Source: Syntrophaceae bacterium (GTDB taxonomy: Bacteria > Desulfobacterota > Syntrophia > Syntrophales > Smithellaceae). Taken from it: a DNA stretch of 35,282 nucleotides. The notes under the pieces are model-generated. The model was not told the DNA's origin. It saw only the letters and a list, made by a program, of their open reading frames with translations, and searched no databases. The position numbers and the translations under genes were made by a program. The stretch is from positions 1-35,282 of the forward strand of contig JAFGKC010000027.1 in NCBI GenBank assembly GCA_016928765.1, read 5' to 3'. Positions 32,227-35,282 of the stretch are shown here, piece by piece (positions within the stretch are counted from its first letter, which is position 1; each line of letters opens with the position of its first letter).

Positions 32227-33111
32227 TTAACTTTCCTGCAAATTAAGATCGTTCCAAATTCGCGTAATATCCTCAGCGCATACCGCTTGTATTTCAACAA
32301 CAGCTTTTTGTTCAATCTGCGCGCGAGTTACGGCGCTGTCGTATCTGATTCGCCCGGCGATTTTTGCGCCCGAAGCGGAAGCTTTTACTTCAATTTTTTC
32401 GGTCATCTCCGGATTGATATCCCACTTATTGACACAAACAGCCGCGGGAATTTGGAAATGCCGGGTAAGAGAAAGCACTCTTTCCAGATCGTGTTCTCCC
32501 GAAACCGTCGGTTCCGTAACCACCAAAACCTGCGACGCGCCGGTGAGCGAAGCGATTACCGGACAGCCGATACCGGGCGGACCATCCACAATTACCAGGT
32601 TATGATTATGGTCTTCGGCCAACTGACGGGCTTCACGGCGCACAGTGGACACAAGTTTGCCGGAATTTTCCGCGGCCACTCCTAAACGCGCGTGCACCAT
32701 CGGGCCGCAGCGCGTCTCAGAAATAAACCATTTTCCGCACATCCGCTCGGGAAAATCAATTGCTTTTTCCGGGCAGAAATGCACACAAACACCGCACCCC
32801 TCACACGAAACGGGGTCGATGGAAAACAGAATATTTCCGTTGCCGGCTTGCTTAGTCTTTACCGCGTCAAAACGGCATACATCCTGACAAATTCTGCAAC
32901 CGATACAGTCATCCTGGCGGATTACCGCTTCATGACCGCTTAAAAATTCATGTTCTTCAATAATTTTTGGCGCCAGCACCAAATGCAAATCAGCCGCGTC
33001 CACATCGCAGTCGCAAATAACCGGCCGCTCGGCCAGCGCGGCGAATGAAGCCGTGACGCTGGTCTTACCTGTTCCGCCCTTCCCGCTGATAATAACAAGT
33101 TCGTTCATCAA
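32227..33111 (-). CDS. MinD-superfamily P-loop ATPase with inserted ferredoxin domain
   Basis: This 294-residue protein begins with Walker A SGKGGTGKTSVTASFAAL and CDCDVDAADLHLVL. A two-cluster ferredoxin insert follows (CIGCRICQDVC and CEGCGVCVHFC, near residues 69-115), then VIVDGPPGIGCP and VVTEPTVSGEHDLERV. This architecture (COG1149 type) is usually encoded as a tandem pair; only one copy is seen here. Proteins of this kind probably couple ATP use to cluster or electron transfer. The role is inferred from its place beside Mrp and NifX-type genes. Confidence 0.88.
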   Translation of the reverse strand: MMNELVIISGKGGTGKTSVTASFAALAERPVICDCDVDAADLHLVLAPKIIEEHEFLSGHEAVIRQDDCIGCRICQDVCRFDAVKTKQAGNGNILFSIDPVSCEGCGVCVHFCPEKAIDFPERMCGKWFISETRCGPMVHARLGVAAENSGKLVSTVRREARQLAEDHNHNLVIVDGPPGIGCPVIASLTGASQVLVVTEPTVSGEHDLERVLSLTRHFQIPAAVCVNKWDINPEMTEKIEVKASASGAKIAGRIRYDSAVTRAQIEQKAVVEIQAVCAEDITRIWNDLNLQES

Positions 33112-33128
33112 ACCCTCTCTTTTTGCCT

Positions 33129-33467
33129 TTAAATATCTTTTTTTTCAGTTATTTTTTTCTTTTTATTTTTTTCCGCGGGAGTCTCTGCAGGATAATAATT
33201 ACCCCATATCGGATCGTTTCCGTACTGCCGCCACCACCATCGGTTATAGTCTTCCCATATATCGAGAACTCCAAATTCTTCTTTCATAAGCAAGGCATAA
33301 GCCTTGTTCAGTGCCTGCATTTTATCATGCGCTTCTTGGTTTTTATTAACATCGGGATGCCATATTTTGGCCAATTCCCGATATTTTTTCTTGGCATCTT
33401 CTGCCGTGTCTTTTTTAGTTATTCCCAACAAACGCCTCGCGCTGTCCACCTCATGATTTCTATTCAT
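33129..33467 (-). CDS. Short DnaJ-domain protein
   Basis: This is a 112-residue protein with a J domain at the N-terminus: SARRLLGITKKDTAEDAKKK then ELAKIWHPDVNKNQEA, with the HPD tripeptide that activates DnaK ATPase. The rest (DIWEDYNRWWWRQYGNDPIW) is tryptophan-rich and a lysine-rich tail closes it. It has no zinc-finger or substrate domain, so it is not full DnaJ but a dedicated cochaperone. Its position beside the ferredoxin-ATPase suggests help in iron-sulfur protein assembly, as HscB does, though it is not HscB. Confidence 0.85.
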   Translation of the reverse strand: MNRNHEVDSARRLLGITKKDTAEDAKKKYRELAKIWHPDVNKNQEAHDKMQALNKAYALLMKEEFGVLDIWEDYNRWWWRQYGNDPIWGNYYPAETPAEKNKKKKITEKKDI

Positions 33468-33473
33468 TTTTTA

Positions 33474-34103
33474 CTATCTTTTTCCCCCAAAAATAACGTA
33501 TAGAGCCGCTTCATCCGGGGATTTGCTCACAAATATCTTTTCGTCTTTAACCCCTAGAATATACTCCGTTTTTATATCAAAAAGCTTTCCTGCGGCATCT
33601 TCTATCTCACGCAAGTTAGTATGCCTGATAAGGTTTACGTACGAATCAGGCTCCAGACGTCTTTGCTTAAAAAAATCAGACTTAGGATTAAGCAGCATAA
33701 CTATAATCCTGCCTTCAGGCCTTAAAACTTTAAACGATTGTTGCAACGCTTTTCGGTAATCCTCGATGAATTGCAGCGAGGCAACATAAATTACAGCATC
33801 AAAAGAAGATTCCGCAAACGGCATTTCCTCAGCGCGCCCCGCGAATTTTCTGACACTGTCCGGCGCGCATTTTAGCGCTTCGGCGGAAACATCCAGACCG
33901 GTCACATTAAAACCGTACTCGCTCAATTTTCCTTCTATAGCTGCGGGACCGCACCCTACACTTAAAACATCGTGACAATTCTCCAGACTCGAAACAAGGT
34001 ATTCGGCCTCGAAACGGAAAATATTCTGCCAAAATGTTTCCTGGCATGTTTCTATGTATTTTTTCACATCTTCACTTGTATCCATACCGCTGTTTCCAAT
34101 CAA
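33474..34103 (-). CDS. Class I SAM-dependent methyltransferase
   Basis: This is a 209-residue methyltransferase with the SAM loop DVLSVGCGPAAIEGKL, the acidic residue in VTGLDVSAEALK, motif AVIYVASLQFIEDYRKAL and LRPEGRIIVMLL. The target is not evident. It is followed after six bases by the DnaJ-type gene and preceded by a second methyltransferase, a set seen together with radical SAM proteins. A role in modifying a small molecule or cofactor is possible. Confidence 0.85.
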   Translation of the reverse strand: MIGNSGMDTSEDVKKYIETCQETFWQNIFRFEAEYLVSSLENCHDVLSVGCGPAAIEGKLSEYGFNVTGLDVSAEALKCAPDSVRKFAGRAEEMPFAESSFDAVIYVASLQFIEDYRKALQQSFKVLRPEGRIIVMLLNPKSDFFKQRRLEPDSYVNLIRHTNLREIEDAAGKLFDIKTEYILGVKDEKIFVSKSPDEAALYVIFGGKR

Positions 34104-34153
34104 TTCAGCAAATATTTACATTGCGCATAAGCCTGGCTAAGTGTTTTGTTGCA

Positions 34154-34765
34154 TTATGCCGATGCGCTGGAAGCCACAATGACATACTGCATTTCGCTGC
34201 TGTACTCTTTCATCATAAACCCGCGCTCGGTCAATTTTATTCTGGCTTCATCTATTGTGCCTGCCACTTCATGCTTCCTGCCATCTCGTGCATGAATCTC
34301 ATCAAGCAAATCAAATCCTCTGTCGTTAAAATCGCTCAGTATTATCTTGCCTTGTGGAGATAAGACTCTGATAAATTCATCAAAAACCTTTCGTACAGAA
34401 GAAACGTGATGAATCATATTGACCGCAAATATACTGTTAAAAGAATCGTCGCTATAGGGCAAACATTCCGCATCAGCTATGTCGAAACGCACCCGATCCT
34501 CCAAACCATGATACATCAGGTTGAGCCGAGCATATTTCTGCTCTTCGTCAGAAATATCAAAGGAGGTGAAAGTAAAACCTTCCCGCGCCAGCGCCAATGT
34601 AAAATATCCTTTACCGGTACCGGCTTCCAGAATTGCCCCGGATACAGGGCGAGCCTTTTCGATGATGAAAAACCTTTCTTTTTCAATGTCATATCCATAT
34701 TCCTTGTACAAAGCTACGCGTTCTAGAAAGCGGTTATGGTTTTCGATTATTTCTTTTTCCATCAT
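34154..34765 (-). CDS. Class I SAM-dependent methyltransferase
   Basis: This is a 203-residue methyltransferase with ILEAGTGKGYFTLALAREG as SAM loop, then TSFDISDEEQKYA, FDIADAECLPYSDDSF, IFAVNMIHHVSSVRKV and LSPQGKIILSDFN. It differs from the neighbour at 33474-34103, so this is not a recent tandem duplication. It follows the radical SAM gene after 21 nt. Substrate unknown. Confidence 0.85.
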   Translation of the reverse strand: MMEKEIIENHNRFLERVALYKEYGYDIEKERFFIIEKARPVSGAILEAGTGKGYFTLALAREGFTFTSFDISDEEQKYARLNLMYHGLEDRVRFDIADAECLPYSDDSFNSIFAVNMIHHVSSVRKVFDEFIRVLSPQGKIILSDFNDRGFDLLDEIHARDGRKHEVAGTIDEARIKLTERGFMMKEYSSEMQYVIVASSASA

Positions 34766-34786
34766 TTTCTCATCAGGGTTTTCCGT

Positions 34787-35282
34787 TTATTTCCCGATCG
34801 GCATATAAAACAAATCATGGTCGGCACGTATTGTTGTTATTGATTTTCCTTCAAGAAGACGCTGAAGCCTTTTGGCCGCGTCATGGGGGTGCAATCCCAA
34901 TCCGGCGCAAATACCGGAAAGCGTGCTTGGTCTTCTGGTTAGCAGACTTAATATATCCGCGTCTGCCGTATCCCGAAACATTTCTTCAGGAATATTAGCG
35001 CTTTGCGCTCCGCCGATAATTTCCACCGTTCCCGAAAATAATCCGGCTAGTTTTTCCATCTGTTTTTTTTCCACGGCGCAGGCAAAATCTTCCACCGCCG
35101 GGCGGTCCACCGTATTTAGCTGAATCTTCTCTGCGCCGATTATTTTTGCCCATGCGGCAATTTTTTTCGCCTCCGCCGCCATACCCGTAACGCCTGAAAT
35201 TAAAAGAATTTCCAACCATACCTGGCCGGAAAATTGCCGGGTAAAATCAATCAGGCCATTGACCATCAAATCAAAAGAAATA
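34787..35282 (-). CDS. Radical SAM protein, C-terminal part (N-terminus outside window)
   Basis: The frame is open to the window edge. The visible 164 residues read LMVNGLIDFTRQFSGQVWLE and IGAEKIQLNTVDRPAVEDFA, as in the late part of COG0731/COG1964-like radical SAM proteins. A winged-helix-like tail follows (ADILSLLTRRPSTLSGICAG, HPHDAAKRLQRLLEGKSI). The CxxxCxxC cluster motif must lie outside the window, so the class is inferred. It appears to be an upstream member of the methyltransferase, DnaJ and ATPase run. Confidence 0.7.
   Translation of the reverse strand, partial: ISFDLMVNGLIDFTRQFSGQVWLEILLISGVTGMAAEAKKIAAWAKIIGAEKIQLNTVDRPAVEDFACAVEKKQMEKLAGLFSGTVEIIGGAQSANIPEEMFRDTADADILSLLTRRPSTLSGICAGLGLHPHDAAKRLQRLLEGKSITTIRADHDLFYMPIGK

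Noticed and set aside
1-35282. CRISPR arrays, tRNA or rRNA genes, insertion sequences, riboswitches
   Set aside because: No regularly spaced repeats, cloverleaf sequences, transposase frames or recognisable aptamer patterns were found by eye.

Overview
The window is an AT-leaning, gene-dense stretch of a Gram-negative anaerobe, most likely a member of the Desulfobacterota (deltaproteobacteria), possibly near Syntrophaceae or Desulfobacterales. That placement is an inference. It rests on GlcD/HdrB-like oxidoreductases, ResB/CcsA cytochrome maturation, an octaheme cytochrome, Mrp, NifX and ferredoxin-ATPase genes, lipoproteins and outer-membrane proteins, and heavy use of UGA as selenocysteine (Sec). 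No tRNA, rRNA, CRISPR array, insertion sequence or Sec-machinery gene (selA, selB, selC, selD) was seen.

The main result is that four genes are interrupted by in-frame TGA codons at positions where their families carry the functional cysteine. They are: (1) an alkylmercury-lyase (MerB)-like protein with two TGAs, at the positions of both catalytic cysteines (3640-4347, minus strand); (2) an octaheme cytochrome c of the tetrathionate-reductase type with TGA at the active-site cysteine (6931-8550); (3) an exported peroxiredoxin with TGA at the peroxidatic residue and no cysteine anywhere else (12785-13330); (4) an AhpC-type peroxiredoxin with TGA at the peroxidatic residue and no resolving cysteine (26336-27061, minus strand). 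Four of the five TGAs are followed, about 10-20 nt later, by a strong 7-8 bp hairpin, and the fifth by a weaker one. Four of the loops contain GGU and one contains GUU, as expected of bacterial SECIS elements. A fifth locus (21157-21557) is a decayed copy of the AhpC-type gene from which the Sec-containing core has been deleted. Conventional gene calling would cut each selenoprotein into pieces.

Layout. 1-3443 (minus): AraC regulator, C_GCAxxG_C_C protein, CCG-domain iron-sulfur protein and a truncated FAD-linked oxidase, apparently one redox operon downstream of the MerB-like gene. 3640-6745 (minus): MerB-like selenoprotein, CcsA and ResB. 6931-9163 (plus): octaheme selenocytochrome and its membrane cytochrome b, divergent from ResB/CcsA. 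9179-13957: a methyltransferase remnant, a metallo-beta-lactamase-fold protein sharing a 43-bp promoter block with the MerB-like gene, secreted proteins and lipoproteins, a frameshifted TIR-like gene, and the exported peroxiredoxin. 13959-21079: acyltransferase, diguanylate cyclase, outer-membrane protein, and two genes for D-Ala-D-Ala chemistry (an ATP-grasp ligase and a carboxypeptidase-like PBP). 21681-26068 (minus): a MacB/LolCDE-like ABC export operon with an exported NifX-type protein, a LolA-like protein and a beta-barrel protein. 26336-29071 (minus): a thiol/peroxide operon of a pyridine-nucleotide disulfide oxidoreductase fused to rhodanese, a DUF1858-type redox protein and the Sec-peroxiredoxin. 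29211-35282 (minus): a radical SAM, methyltransferase, DnaJ, ferredoxin-ATPase, Mrp, NifX, metallo-hydrolase and thioesterase cluster suggestive of iron-sulfur or metal-cofactor handling.

A common thread is redox and soft-metal chemistry. The cell appears to place selenium in enzymes that meet peroxides, oxidised sulfur compounds or thiophilic metals. Whether the MerB-like protein really acts on organomercurials cannot be decided from sequence alone.
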